Positions 23,848 to 36,810 of a stretch of DNA of 64,000 nucleotides are shown here, piece after piece; the stretch's first letter is position 1; every line of letters starts with the position of its first letter. The notes beneath the pieces were generated by a model. That model made no database searches and was not told the origin of the DNA. It saw only the letters and a program-made list of their open reading frames with translations. Origin of the DNA: Henckelia pumila (Eukaryota; Streptophyta; Magnoliopsida; Lamiales; Gesneriaceae); assembly GCF_033568475.1 (NCBI RefSeq), contig NC_133123.1, positions 124,001 through 188,000 on the forward strand, in the 5' to 3' direction. Position numbers and translations under genes: made by a program.

Positions 23848-24582
23848 ATATATATATTGGTTTGTTTTGATGAACTCATTTTGACAGTAAATTTATATCA
23901 CAGACTAATTATATTCCAATGCTCATTTTCGTGGATTTAAATCCACCTCAATATAAAAAATGAAGTATTTTCAAAATATTTTTAAAACTACTTTTAAAAC
24001 ATTTTATAAATAATTTTTAAAAAAATATTATATGAATATATTCAAACGAAATATAAATTCATTTTCAAAATACTCTGAAGAGAGTATATTTATTCTAGAA
24101 TTTTGCGTAGTTTAAATAAATAGCATTCGCGATCAAATGCTAGTTCAAATAAATCAATAAAAAATCATAATAACAAACTACAAAATCCATTGAAGTATGT
24201 GGAAATTTTACAAGTCTATAAAAGTTATACAAAATAAATCTACAAAAAAATGTGAAAATATTTAAAACTCCATGAGATTTTTAAAAGTTAGATAAAAATC
24301 TATCAATTCCAAAAAAAATATCATTAAAAAAAAAAACAGAAAATCTCCGCAACAATTTCTCATAACATAATTGTGAGATCTGCGGGTGGTTCGTTTTACT
24401 TTTCAAACTTCATTTATACGTTAATTTATTATTTATATTTATTTTTAGAAATATTTTCCATTTTGGATATGCACAATTTTGAATCCGAAATTGGATGGAA
24501 AGTCGCACTTAATTGAATTAAATGCACTTGGCGAATTTGTAGGACAATGATTTAATGGATAGTAGAAAAATAAATTTAATAT
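23848..24582. other. Intergenic AT-rich sequence
   Basis: No gene or clear element boundary seen. Confidence 0.5.
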
Positions 24583-24884
24583 GGGGAAAATAAGTTTTTT
24601 GGTTCAATAACTTTACCCCATTTGGGTTTTAATTCATTAACTTTTTCGATGTGAATTTTTATACATTAAGTTTGCATTTATCGTGTTATTTGGTCCAATT
24701 ACATACGTATCAGCTTCTGATTGGTCCACGTCATCATTTTGGACAAATCAGAAATTGACACGTATGCCGTTGGACCAAAAAATATTGAAAATACAAAATT
24801 AGTGTAACAAAACCTATATCGAAAAAGATAATAGACCAAAACCAAAACATGGATAATTTAATGGAACAAAAAATTTATTTTTCC
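24583..24884. mobile_element. Fold-back MITE, family B
   Basis: A 302-bp element starting GGGGAAAATAAGTTTTTTGG and ending with the inverse CAAAAAATTTATTTTTCC. Most of the two halves pair, with the hinge around TCTGATTGGTCCACGTCATC. Perfect 8-bp flanking duplication TTTAATAT (24575-24582 and 24885-24892). Similar in design to family A but with different sequence. Confidence 0.75.
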
Positions 24885-24974
24885 TTTAATATATATTTGA
24901 GGTTCGCGTGTATCAAACGTTTGTCCAAATTATTTTTCTACATTTTTTTTCCAAGATGATTAAAAGTGTATCGA

Positions 24975-25306
24975 TTAGTATTTCGTAATTAATTTAGTGA
25001 CAATTTATATTCTTATCGCTAATTAACGACAAAATTGCGACACTTAAAATATTGAAATACATTAAATTAATTAATTTTTATTTTTGATATTTTAGGGACA
25101 GATTTTTATTTTCCATCATAAATTAGCGACAGAAATAATATTTTTGTCGCTAATTTAATGACAACTTTTAAAAATTTGTCGTTAATTGCGATAGATAATA
25201 ATCTTCTGTCATTATTTTATATTTGTGACAAAACTTTTATTTTTGTCGTAAATTAGTGACAACATATTTAAATTTTATCGTTAATCTCAATTTTCTTGTG
25301 GTGTAG
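24975..25306. mobile_element. CACTA-like element end with GTCGCTAAT repeats
   Basis: Repeated GTCGCTAATT / AATTAGCGACA motifs in both orientations every 30-40 bases (25015, 25124, 25147, 25177, 25249, 25279), ending TTTTCTTGTGGTGTAG, the inverse of a CACTACAAGAAAA-type terminus. The matching left terminus was not found, so the element is truncated or its left border is decayed. No transposase. Confidence 0.55.
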
Positions 25307-25691
25307 ATTCTCGAATTATCGAAGTAACATAAAAATTATACTAATCGAGTAAATCTCACACAACAAACTATGTACAACATGTTCCTTGGAGAAAGTATTG
25401 GCAAATAAAAAAAATATGACTTTTTATATCAATGATCAAACACTCACTTACTTCGTCAATTGAACAATTTTATGAATCTGTCCTACGTTATTTTTGATAT
25501 ATAGTTTTTTTTTAACAAGAGATATCATAAACTATAATAAATATATCTCAACCGCTGGCCAAATTGGCCTCATGACTCAACTACTCCATAGCTACTTGTA
25601 AAGAAAGCAAACAAAAGCTCCCAAAAAGACACTTGTTGGAATTGCCTAACAATGCAATTTCAAATTAAAAACGTGCAATGGAGCTAATTAT

Positions 25692-26040
25692 TTTGGCCTT
25701 TCTACGAAGATATTTTGCATTGTCCCTATTTTTTTTTCTTTCTTTTTCGTTTTTTATGATCGTTTTCCGTTTTTTTTTGCCTTTAATATAAGACGAGAGA
25801 TATAGAGGAGTATTGGTTTTAAAGTTTTAATGATTTTGTGAAATTTTAAAATTTTAAAGTTATTCAATCTATATTTTTACATATTAATGGGCGAAGAATT
25901 TAGTGGGCTAGCCTTGCCAGAGAAGATATTTTGCATTTTCCCACCTAAATTTTCTTTTTCGTTTTTTACGATCGTTTTCCATTTTTATTTTTTATGTTTG
26001 CCTTTAATATAAGACAAGATATATTGATATATGTTCATTT
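25692..26040. repeat. Tandem duplication, about 217-bp period
   Basis: The segment with GAAGATATTTTGCATT, TTTTCGTTTTTTATGATCG and GCCTTTAATATAAGACGAGA at 25692-25810 recurs at 25912-26020 with a few substitutions. The second copy continues into a stretch (TATGTTCATTTGAAAGT) that also occurs at 28630. Confidence 0.6.
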
Positions 26041-26061
26041 GAAAGTTGGTGGGGATTAGTG

Positions 26062-26911
26062 TAGGGTGAAATAGGGTCGGGATCCGTTCCGTAACCTTCT
26101 TTCCCAATTCTCGTCCCGAAAAAAATCGAAAAACTTATTTTCTCTCAATCCCGTATCCGACACATTTTGGTACACTAATATTTGAGATCTCAAACATTTG
26201 GATCTCGTTGGGTAAGGAGAGAAAATCTCGAAAAAAAAAATTTATGTTCAAGACTTCGTTAAAAAACAATAAATAAATTTACTCTAAAAAAATAAATAAA
26301 TAAACAATAAAAAAATGTGATTTTTATATTAAAAAATTATATTTCTAAAAAATAAATATTATAATTTTAAAATATTTCGATAATATTTCAAGGTTTCGTC
26401 AAGAGAAGAATGTCATACTATGTATCAGATAATTATTAATAAACTTTTTAGATACAAATTACTAGATAAATTTTTTAAATAAATTTTCAAATTGCATCTA
26501 TTATTCTACATATTTGTTCTAATTATATGATTATAAATATGAATTAATTAAAATTTTAATTTAGTTTTAAAAAAATACAAAAAAATAAAATTTTATTTAT
26601 TGATTTTACAATTCAATTGTTTCAACAATCAACAATTATTCGAATTAAGTCCTCAATTATTTGTTGTATGGGTTGAGACTCAATATTATTTAGTCCAATC
26701 TATTAATAGAATTATTAATAAAATATATTATAATATAATATTTCGGAACAGGTCGGGATTAGGTTTTATTTTCGATCTCTATCCGATATTAATCGGGACG
26801 AAAAAAATCTCAAAAATTTGTGTAGGAAAAATGTCGGGTTAAGATTTTTTCAAGACAAAAAATGAATAAAATTCGAGAAAAATCGGAATTTCAGGAATTT
26901 TACCACCCCTA
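26062..26911. mobile_element. hAT-like non-autonomous element (TAGGGTG..CACCCCTA)
   Basis: The left end TAGGGTGAAATAGGGTCGGG is answered by the inverse GGAATTTTACCACCCCTA. The interior holds CGGGATCCGTTCCG and similar short GC stretches near both ends. No convincing 8-bp duplication. The short frame at 26600-26842 lies inside it and is not a gene. Confidence 0.45.
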
Positions 26912-28108
26912 ATCCCTATTGGTCATTAATCCCCATATTGAAACAAGATGGATGTGCACGTGGAGGAGCCCAAGCTAGCCCACTAAATTTTTAATACTAT
27001 AGTCTATATTGGTTAATTAAAAGGTTTTGTTTTAAACATTTAATAAAGTCCAACTTATTAGAATCAACAAATTATATATATCTTGACAATAATAATTGAG
27101 TTTGTTTTCAAGTTATTTCGATATTTTAAAAAGACTCCGGCCCATTACAAATCAAATAATAATATATTTGTCCATAAGTTCAGTCCATAGAAAAATAAAA
27201 ATCCACTCGTTAATCTAAGTTTTTTAAAAATTATTTTCATGTTTTTGTGTTTTACTTGCGATTTCATTACTCAATTTTTATTTTTTATTTTTATAATGAA
27301 ATATTGAAATTGTCTCAATAATCAAGTATTGATAATTTCTAATATTCTTAAAATCGAAAATTATTTTTCTTATCAAATATATTATGGAGTTAAATAAAAT
27401 TATAATCAAAGAGTGATGAAATAGATTATTGAAATAGAATATTTAGAATGCAAATTTTGTTTTTTGTTTTTTTACTCGAATATTTTTAATATGAATATAT
27501 ATTTTTGTTTTTATAATTCTACGCATGTTTCTTATTTTTTTGACATGTTTATTTTTACACTTAATCGACATATTCTCTGTTATATATGTGTGTTTATTTG
27601 TGCACTTAATCGAGCATTTGTAGGGTTTATAAAAGTCTTGTGTTATGCAAACTTGATTTTAGAAACTCTACAAAATTCCAACTTGATGTAAATATATATA
27701 TTTAATTGCTAGGAGCGAGATTGTATTATGTTTGCCATATATAGTCCAGTCCAATCAACTATATATGCATGTTCTTATGAAGAAAGATACGAAAATAATC
27801 AGTTGCGGTTTTAATTTTGTTCTCGATTCAGATAATGTATACAAATTTCTTAGGGATATGTAATACGCATGGATCAAATCAACCACGAAAATGGGCTAAT
27901 TATGTGTCAACTAATTTAACAACATCAAATGATCAATTAGAATTATATTATACCCACCACAAGCCTGTAAGTACCATTGCCTACTCCTGGCCACTTACTG
28001 TTACTAGTCTAGCTATATACCGTACCACATACATGCACTCTTAAATATTCTTAATTACTCAATTCGTCACTATCAATAAAACAACATTATTATTATAAAT
28101 CAAGGAAG

Positions 28109-28149
<41 letters not shown>

Positions 28150-29477
28150 TCAGATACATCTCGCGTCTCTGCCTTTTTCCACCATGAATTAATTAAATTA
28201 ACTTATAGTTGGTGCCACAAATTAAAACATTAAGGCTTATCTCAACCTCATCTTCACCAGTTTACTTTACTATTTATATGATAACGTCATTCCACTAATT
28301 CTCTTGATTATATATATGGAGGGATTCATGCCAATTTGGGCCCAGAAAAAGACTAAAGCAATTACTACAAAAAATTAAAATTAAAATAAAAAATCTGACT
28401 TTTTCGAGTTACTAACTAGCTAGTAGCGCCCATAGCTGAAGAAATACAAGGATAATGGAACAATGCTACGAAGTCGGTCGTGTTTAATTACCGCGGACCA
28501 AAAGTATTTTATGTAGATATATTTTTAAGTATAAATTAATGCAGTAGACGATCGAGTACAAAATTAAAGGGTATTAATTAATAATTAATATTATAGATTG
28601 AGTGGTTTGAATATTATATATATATAATATATGTTCATTTGAAAGTCGGTATGGACTATGGAGTGTGACGAGCGACTTTAATTTGATGCACTTTCTGAGT
28701 GCACTTATTTTAATTTACACACAACTAGTAATTAAATTATATAGATGATCATGTTAATTAATTATATTGGTATTTATTTAATCCCCAAAAAGAAACAAGA
28801 TGGATGTGCACGTGTTGGAGCTGCTTAGTTCCAGGGATTTTGGCCATATATATTTAGATTACAATTTACATACATACACGTACCACACGCATATATATAC
28901 TTGCGATCGAATGGCATGAAACTTAATTCACGTGACCTTCATGCTGCCCAGATATGGCTTTTGTCTTAAACCAACGTGGTTCATTTTGCTTGCGTAATTT
29001 AATTTCTGTGGCCTAAGTCCTCAAAGTCAGCGCTAATTTGTCTTTGAGGGTTGACCTGGTCTTTTGCATGTTTTGCTTACGAACCGTAGAACCAGCTTCA
29101 ACTTTTTTCAAATAAACAGATTCAATTCAAAATATAAAAACAAGTGATTAATAAATAAATAATGTGGTATATATATTGAGAGTCGCTGGCTGGGTGGGTG
29201 GCTATATATTGTGTGTTGATGAACAAAAACATCTTTAAAAAAGTAATGGTTTGAATTGAATGTCCGGCAAATTAAATGAAAAAAAAAGTAAGTAAGATAT
29301 ATAGAGTGACGAGTCATTTTCGAGTAATCGACCGCCCCTCCTTGGCTTGGTTTAGGGCTAGGTGGGCTGTATGTGTTGCCGTTGAAAATCTATCAAAATT
29401 ATTCATTAATTCTTGTCCTTTTGTCTTAATTTCCCTTCCTACAATAAATTTTGAAATTCCCAATTAGGATTATTTGC
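26912..29477. other. Intergenic with a diverged duplicate of the 26-kb flanks
   Basis: No gene seen. The stretch 28628-28822 repeats in order the sequences that flank the element at 26062-26911 (TATGTTCATTTGAAAGT at 28630 and GAAACAAGATGGATGTGCAC at 28793), without that element. An (AT)n tract lies at 28112-28146. Confidence 0.5.
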
Positions 29478-29625
29478 ATTGGTGCCACATCAGCGCCACA
29501 TTAAAAAAAAAAAAAACTAAAATTGTCAAAAAAACAAAGATAAATGACTAAAACTGAAATGTGAAAATATAGAGAACTGAAATCGCAAAATGACAAATAT
29601 ACAGTACCGAAAAAACAATTTTCCC
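29478..29625. mobile_element. Half copy of fold-back MITE family A
   Basis: 148 bp starting ATTGGTGCCACATCAGCGCC and ending ACAATTTTCCC, matching the right half of the elements at 8164 and 63516. The left half is missing. Confidence 0.6.
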
Positions 29626-30786
29626 TCAGTTTTTATCCAATATCTTTGTAATTTATCAATTTTAGTCATTTTTCTGACGTGATATTCACGTGGCCAGTGT
29701 CACATTATAGCTCTCAATGCAAAAAAAAAATAAAAAATATATTAAGATGAAAATTGTAATTTTCTGATTAGAAAATGAAGCATTATAATTTATATTTCTG
29801 GTTTAGTAATTACTGTAGAAATAATTCATTCTCACTCCTCCATCCAAAATTCCAAATGCAAATTCTTTTTATTTTTTTAAAAAAATGTTTAAAAATTCAC
29901 GTGAAATAAAACACTATTAACTCTAACCCAAGTAATTTTGTATCCCTTGTAGCGTTTTAATTTTTCTTTCGTAAAAATGTTTAAAGATAGTAATCTAATT
30001 ATCAAAAAAAAAAATAAAAAATTGATGTTCTGATGTTATATCCCAACGTGAGATGCACTTGTCTTTCCTCGTATGCAATATTTATATCGTCGCGCATGGT
30101 TTGGCATATAAAAAGCCTAGTAACCTTGTTGAAAATTAAAATAATAATAACTTATAATTTTTTTTTAAAAAAATACATTAACTATTTTTTTTTAAAATTT
30201 CGATCGTGCACTGTTTGCATATTCTTTTGTCATGGTTATGCCTATCTTTCCCGGAGAATGATTATCAAATGATTAGTTAATTTATAGAAAGATAAAGTGG
30301 TACTTAATTTACTTACATAAAAAATTGCCATCACTACTATTTTATAAGCATGTTATGATTACCCTTTTGATAGTTATCTTAGTTTTAAAAAAATATTATA
30401 TCATGTTAGTGTTCTTTCTAACCACGATGTGGATATATTATAAAACTTTATTCAGTTGCATCTTTTAAATATTCAAAATACAAGATTATTGGAAAGTTTG
30501 TGTTTACGTTAAATTAAATGTGAAATGAGATAAAGAGTAAAACGAAAAGAAAATTACCGGAAAACAGAAACCAGCTGAACTTCATCAACTCTCTGTACTG
30601 TACTGTACACCCAAAGCTACAAGCTTATATAGCTCCTCAAAAAACAAATATAAAACTAAAATTTACACAGCGAAGTGTTAAAATCAGTTCAAAAGTGGAG
30701 AGTCCGGGGAAGTATATATACAAATCCCTCTGGCATCTCTTTCAATTCCTAGCTCAATTAGAATGTATATATATTATATTATCTAA
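29626..30786. other. Intergenic, 3' flank of CCD4
   Basis: No gene seen. The last few hundred bases probably hold the 3' UTR of the minus-strand CCD4 gene. Confidence 0.5.
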
Positions 30787-32577
30787 CTACGCTTGATTTT
30801 CCAAGTCCTTAGAGCTTATGAATGTACCGTGAAATCCGTATGGAACTCTCGACGGGAGCTTTATCGAAGCTTCCAGCTTTAGTGTCGCCGCGTTTATGAT
30901 CTGTAGCTCTGATTTCCACTCATTTTCATCATGCACGAATGAAAGAATATACCCGTCATCTTCATCATCACTTTCTTTACTCGAATTTCTTGGCACAAAA
31001 AACGGCTCCCCGCCGTATCTTTGGTCTCCGTAGATGAATTTCTCCGTCTTCCCCGTTGAAAGATCGATTTTTGCGAACCCTGAGACCTTGGGCCATGGCT
31101 CGGCAATGGCAAGATAAGCGTACCTTGTTTTTCTGCCGAGTAGGTTCCCGTTCACCATTCCAGCCTCTAAATTTATTTGTTCCGTGGATTGGATTATGGG
31201 CTTCCTTTTTGATTCCCCGGTTTTAATATTCAGCCGGATTTCGGATAAAACGCTCGTCAGATTTTCATTGCATTCGTTGAAAATGGAGTCGGGAGGTGTC
31301 ATGCATGAGCCGATCACCACCACTTGGTCCTTCTCCGGCTCCTCCCAAGCATTCCACAAGTGAAAGCAAAAGGTGTCCGGGCACTCTATCCATATAATGT
31401 CACGAGCATTTTGAGCAGTTTTTGATAAGATTCCGAATCTGGATTTCTTGTTCTTGTCATATACAACTGGGGAGCCTTTGTTGATCATTTCTTGAAGTTT
31501 GAACACCACTTGCTGGTCGGGAATCACGACAAAGTTTTCGGTTATGGCGAAATCGTGCATCATTGTGGGGACATGTAGCGGTATCTCTACGTCAGGTGAT
31601 TTCTTTCCATCAGTTGAGAATTTGAAGTATTTGAGATATGGCTTCTGGACGACGTCGTAGCTCAAAGCGAAAAGCTCCCCAGAAACAGGATCAACTTTGG
31701 GGTGAGCTATCATCGTGTTCTGCAATTGCTCTGTAAAATCGTAACGCCCGATTGTTTCAAGATCGCCGGTGGGATGGATCCTCACTTGATAAGGAAGATC
31801 ATCTTCTGACATGGCTAGAAGTCTCCGATTGAAATAAACCAATCCCGCGTTCGCCACCCCAATTCCATGGCTATGATCCAGCAACCCGAATAAGCCTCTG
31901 GCGTAGAATAGCAACAGCCGCGCGATACCCGAATGCCCGTGCAGCTCTCCAATGGCTTTCGGGAAAACGGGCCGACCCAACTCACGTTCTTGGACCAGCC
32001 TTCGAGTCTCGGTGAACCGGCAAGCGTAGCCAATGGAGTCTTTTCCGTCAATGGTGACGGCATGAATCATGCCGTCCCCGTCGAACAAGTGGTGGCCGGA
32101 AAGTGGTTCGTGTAAAGGGTTGGCACCGTTTCTTACATAAACGCCGCTAACACATTCTGGGATTGTTCCGGTGACGTGGAGGTCATTCCGGACTGGTTGT
32201 TCCGGCACCGGGGCGAAGTTCCCGGCGATTTGGACTCGTGGGTCGGACGTTTTAGGCAGTGGATGCTGGCGCTCTCGTGAAATCAACTCGGTTTCCACAA
32301 AGTCCAGAGCTTTAGCTGCAGCTTTTTGTAGAAAGTTCCATTGCTGCGGAAATGGTGTGGGCACCGATTGATCGGCATCCAGGTCCAATTCTGGCGTCTT
32401 GGGGAAAGGGAGTAGAGAAGTTGCGTGCAGAGCACAATGGATTTGAGCTCTTCTTGTGGGCTTTCTCATTGAAATAGAGTTGGAATTAAAGCGAAATTGA
32501 ACATGAGATTGGGTTGAAATTCGTTGGGAAACATGGGGTGTAGCCCATGAATTTGTACTTGAGCTTGTTTGTGCCAT
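30787..32577 (-). CDS. CCD4: Carotenoid cleavage dioxygenase 4, plastid
   Basis: 596 residues in one exon, full length for the family. Residues 1 to about 48 are Ser/Thr/Arg-rich and hydroxylated, as in a plastid transit peptide. The RPE65/CCD fold follows. The four iron-binding histidines are visible: H292 (AHPKVD), H341 (MMHDFA), H406 (FHLWNAWEE) and H583 (YGFHGTF); EPFFVP (524-529) is the usual late motif. CCD4 enzymes cut carotenoids at the 9,10 or 9',10' bond with O2 in plastids and plastoglobules, giving apocarotenoids such as beta-ionone, and lower carotenoid content in petals and seeds. Other CCD/NCED members are less likely: the N-terminal motif [20 protein letters not shown] and overall length fit CCD4 best, though NCED shares the histidines. 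No disruption is seen. A G-box lies 133 bases upstream. Confidence 0.93.
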   Translation of the reverse strand: MAQTSSSTNSWATPHVSQRISTQSHVQFRFNSNSISMRKPTRRAQIHCALHATSLLPFPKTPELDLDADQSVPTPFPQQWNFLQKAAAKALDFVETELISRERQHPLPKTSDPRVQIAGNFAPVPEQPVRNDLHVTGTIPECVSGVYVRNGANPLHEPLSGHHLFDGDGMIHAVTIDGKDSIGYACRFTETRRLVQERELGRPVFPKAIGELHGHSGIARLLLFYARGLFGLLDHSHGIGVANAGLVYFNRRLLAMSEDDLPYQVRIHPTGDLETIGRYDFTEQLQNTMIAHPKVDPVSGELFALSYDVVQKPYLKYFKFSTDGKKSPDVEIPLHVPTMMHDFAITENFVVIPDQQVVFKLQEMINKGSPVVYDKNKKSRFGILSKTAQNARDIIWIECPDTFCFHLWNAWEEPEKDQVVVIGSCMTPPDSIFNECNENLTSVLSEIRLNIKTGESKRKPIIQSTEQINLEAGMVNGNLLGRKTRYAYLAIAEPWPKVSGFAKIDLSTGKTEKFIYGDQRYGGEPFFVPRNSSKESDDEDDGYILSFVHDENEWKSELQIINAATLKLEASIKLPSRVPYGFHGTFISSKDLENQA

Positions 32578-32709
32578 CCAAGAGATGGAGAGAAAGATTA
32601 ATTGAGAAAGGAGAAGTGATTTTAATTAGTTCATGGGGACTGAGGGGAAGTGGCATGGGGTTTAAATAAATAAAGAAACAAATGGGGAGAGGGTCTTCTA
32701 TAAGAAGAG

Positions 32710-32715
32710 CACGTG
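32710..32715. promoter_or_regulatory. G-box / ABRE-type CACGTG upstream of CCD4
   Basis: CACGTGATTG at 133 bases before the CCD4 start codon (32577). A weak AT-rich TATA-like stretch (TTTATTTATTTAAA on the minus strand) lies at about 32657-32672. G-boxes bind bHLH/bZIP factors such as PIF, HY5 or ABF; the actual regulator is unknown. Confidence 0.4.
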
Positions 32716-33077
32716 ATTGATTTTAGCGAAGGGTACCGGATTTATTTTGTTTTTTTTTTAAATGTGTTTATTTTCCTTGTATTACTTTAGATATGAATCG
32801 AAAGAGCATTGGATTAATGATATGTAACCAAATTCAAAGTTAGACTCAATAGCGCATGCGAAACGCCTAAGAATACCAGAATTATCTCCTACTTTTTTTC
32901 GCTTTGAATGGATCAACTCTTTGTGGTCAAAGATATAGACACATTTTGCATTTCATTGGAATATTTATGACCTTAACTTTTCTGAAAGTATGAACTATCG
33001 TGTTTTTTTACAAGAACTATCATGTTTAGTATACTAAATATGTATTTGTGATAATAATAAAAAATTAGAAAATATTG

Positions 33078-33502
33078 TCAGTGTGTTTGGATGCCTAAAA
33101 AATAAAATTTGGAATTGAATTTGGATTTGGAATTGAAATTCATCGAATTCAAATTTCATTTTGGTGTTTGAAAAAAAGTTAAAATACATATTGGAATTTG
33201 CTAGCATAAATTTTAAAAAATTAATTTTAAAAAAAATGTTTGGAAAACTTAAATTTATAACTAAAATTTATAAATTTATTATTAAAAATAATTTTATTAT
33301 TTTTATAAACCAAAATCACATTAAATCCCATGAAATCCGAATCCGACCAATTTTGTAAGGATTTCAATTAGTTAAATGAAATCACATCAAATCTCATCAA
33401 ATACCAATCTCATTTTAAAATTCCATTTTGCCAAATACCAAAACAATATTTACAAATGCAAATCCCACCAAATCCCCTCCAAATCTTGTCCACCAAACAC
33501 AT
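33078..33502. mobile_element. MITE with GTGTTTGG ends
   Basis: Starts GTGTTTGGATGCC, with AATTTGGAATTGAATTTGG inside, and ends in inverse ACCAAATCCCCTCC..CCACCAAACAC. Non-coding, AT-rich centre. A second palindromic stretch with TGTACATGTA ends (about 33495-33675) abuts it. Borders are approximate. Confidence 0.45.
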
Positions 33503-33675
33503 TGTACATGTACTCATTCAGTTATACATTATATTACACATTACACATGAAATTTCAAAATTATCCTTCCATTGAAAAAATTCTTTCCAAAATACATTAA
33601 GGATAATTATGTAATTTCAAGTGTAATGTGTAACCCAACGAGTAACTCTCAGTGTACATGTAGCATCACCCTAAA

Positions 33676-36600
33676 ACATTTAACTCTAAACCACACAAAA
33701 CTGAAAATTAGGGAGGATATTAAGTTGACGTATAACGGGTTTGGGTTAGGTACAAATAAGGGTTGATCATTCTATGTTATCAGATTTCTCTTTTGTCCGT
33801 TATCTTTTTTTTGTTTTTCAATTATAGTTTTTTTTGTCTAATGTAATGTTGAGTCGCTGATATGACATCAATGCAGCGTTATGTGAAATTGACGTATATC
33901 GTGTCCCATTAACATTCCTGATGATCATATGCGTGTTTTTATTCCGTTGTTAGTGTGTATCACAAGCATGCAATGCCATCATTTCCCACTGGATTTTTTA
34001 CATCAAAATAAATGTAAACGTCGTGCCATATTGATCATATATATGGATGCGCTTCATCTAGCGATCATAGACCATAGTTGGTAATAATTGATTCCGATTT
34101 ATTATCTTATAAATGATTTTAGATATCTTCAAGACATCAAAATTTGATTGAAAATTATCATGCATACATAAATGTAAGTATGTATCATGGAGCATCATTT
34201 TCTTATCCTGTATTATTTTTATTTTCATGTCTTGTCTACACCTTATAAAGTAGATTTTTGTCCGCCGCATTAAATATCTCACACCCATCAAAATCAATTC
34301 CATGACACCTTTATATGAACCAAATATAATTTCATTAAACTAAATCGGATATAAATTATTTATTTTTAGGAACGTATACAATTCCATGACACTTAATTCA
34401 TACAGGCGTTATAATCTAATTATGTTACGGAAGGGTTAGGCAAATAATAAAGGAGACAATTCGATTGAATGAGAAACATAAAATATAATGTTTGTGCAAG
34501 AAATTAAGATCAAATGCAACTATAAAACATATGCATAATGATGATCTTATTCAATAATTTTATAGAGTTGAAGTTCGCGTGGTCCACGGAGGAACGGGCT
34601 ACGTACATGCCGGCGATAATCAGGAACCTTCTTTATAAACACGAAAATGATGCATGTATATTTTTATGCACTTGTATCACGCAAGTGAGAGTCACGTGGT
34701 CCTATGTATACACACATAAAATATGCAATGTTTATCTAATTTTGGATATGCGTGAGTATAATTATATGATTTCTCACAATTGTGGTGGCAAAATTTGATG
34801 ATTATAAGTTCATATCTATCTATATATATTTACATTAAAAAAATGATGCTTTTATTTTCCTATTAGGTTGTACTTGGATATAAAACTTTTAATCAATCAG
34901 TTTCAAATGTATTAAAATGCATTATATTGTTGTTTAAAGTATTGCAATAAACATCAAATTCGTCCCTTTCATGTTTATGTATGTCGTATTTCATGTATAT
35001 TGTGAAGGATTTCAAGTTCACTCAATCATGATATCGTTTGAAATTTATTGTACTTTACGTAAACATGTGTATATAAGTAAGATATGAATTTAAAATTTGA
35101 TCTATTGTTTCATTAAAAAAATAATAAAAAATAATAAAATTATAATGAAAATAAATAGATTTGAAATCTTTCAATTCAAGAGCAACCTTATTAAATCAGG
35201 ATTGGTGATTAAGGATGCCAAAAATCAAAAAGTTAGAAGTTATAATTAGTGTTCTAAAAAACGCTAAATAAATTCTAATTAAACGCGAAGAGTGAGAAAA
35301 AAGTTTCGCATTGAAAAAAATATGAAAAATGGTTAAGAGTCTGATCCTAAAAACACTTATAATTAAATTTGTAATTTATGTAGTATATAATCTATTAATT
35401 GACTTTACACAATTAAAATTATAATAAAAACTAAATATATTTTTTACACTTAATCTCGTACTAAATCTATTTAAATTTGTAAATTTTGAAGCTTAATTGT
35501 GGCGTTTTATTATACTTCACGTTTGTTAGCAACTTGGTTAAAAGACTGATACCAAAAACAATCACAACAAAAAAATGAATAGTCAGTAATAAACTATATA
35601 TATTTTTAATTAAGGTGCGGCTTTCACTGTCAGTTCAAGCAACGAAAAGTACTTTGAAAGTGATTAAAAATTTTCAACTCACATAATTACCACAAAACCT
35701 TAATTATTTTTGCTTATGATGACGTATGAGATGACGACTGAATGCGTGTCGTATATAAACTACACCCAAATTCATCAGTTTCTCTAATTAATTACCTTCC
35801 TGCTCCTTTCATTTCCCATTATTATGATTTTCATGATAATTTTTTACGTGAGGAGTGTTATGATCATTTTAAAAATTCAATCATAGATAAAGATAAGAAA
35901 TTTTTTTGTCGACATGTGATAAATGTAAATGAGGTTCAGACTTATTAGAATAGGTTTTTATGATATATTTTTAATTAAGTAAAAAATAGAGTATTTTTGA
36001 AATATAAAGGTATTTTTGGTATATAAAATAAAAAACAACTTGGACTTAATTATTTTTGTTTATGAACTCCCTTAAGAAAAGCATGCATGAATGGAGAGAC
36101 GTGGACAACGTTCTAATCAAGTTATAGTTAATCATGCATCAAGTTTTTTTCATTATTGTTTGTCGATATTGATAATGCACGACAACATGAATGATTTATT
36201 GTATGAAATATGAATTGCTATATCTAATTATTCTCGAAAAGTTAATCCCGAGGTTCAGTTGACAGTTGGTAAGATCACGAGGATCTTTGATTAGGTATTA
36301 ATTGCAAATTAAGATGTTTACCAATTAATCATATCTAGTACTTTTGATTAACATAAATAAATAATAATTACATTATGGTTGAATTGAATATTCTTTCCTC
36401 AAAAAGTATTCATGGGACGGTCAAATACCTGAAAAATTTTAATAGAATAATTCATTTCAATGGCCAAAAAGTGTTTTAATGTTTATTTACATAAATATTA
36501 GGTATTTAGAGAAGAGTGTCCAACTTGAAAAGCAATTCTTTTAGTGTAGTCAAAAAGCAAGAGATCTGGAAGAATATTGGTGTGGTTGGAGTATTTCTTA

Positions 36601-36689
36601 ATTCCTCTTATTTGTATCGCTAGAAATGCAGTGAGATCGTACCCGGCAAAAATCCACAATTCACTTCACTTTATTGAAAAAACATTTTT
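33676..36689. other. Intergenic, no gene seen
   Basis: AT-rich. Short frames at 34058-34303, 34538-34798 and 35742-35948 have no recognisable domain. No boundary of a mobile element could be fixed. Confidence 0.5.
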
Positions 36690-36810
36690 TTTAAATGACG
36701 TTATTTTTCGATGCACACTGGATAAATTCCAAAACTAACGAAATAGTTTGCAAATTACGCTAGTCAGCTAAACCACACGATAAGTTTTGTGTGACAGACT
36801 AGTTTAAGAA
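36690..36810 (-). mobile_element. Diverged SINE copy, same family as in GA2ox intron 2
   Basis: On the minus strand it contains GTGTGGTTTAGCTGACTAGC, GCAAACTATTTCGTTAG and CCAGTGTGCATCGAAAAATA, matching in order the insertion at 60469-60600. The A-box is decayed and no flanking duplication was identified. Confidence 0.45.

Noticed and set aside
30894-32371. Frames on both strands inside CCD4, and similar ones inside the F-box and LRR genes
   Set aside because: Shadows of the real coding frame with no domain of their own.
34538-34798. Frame with ELKFAWSTEERATYMPAIIR
   Set aside because: Looked slightly protein-like, but no family is recognised, no splice partners were found and codon use matches surrounding AT-rich DNA.
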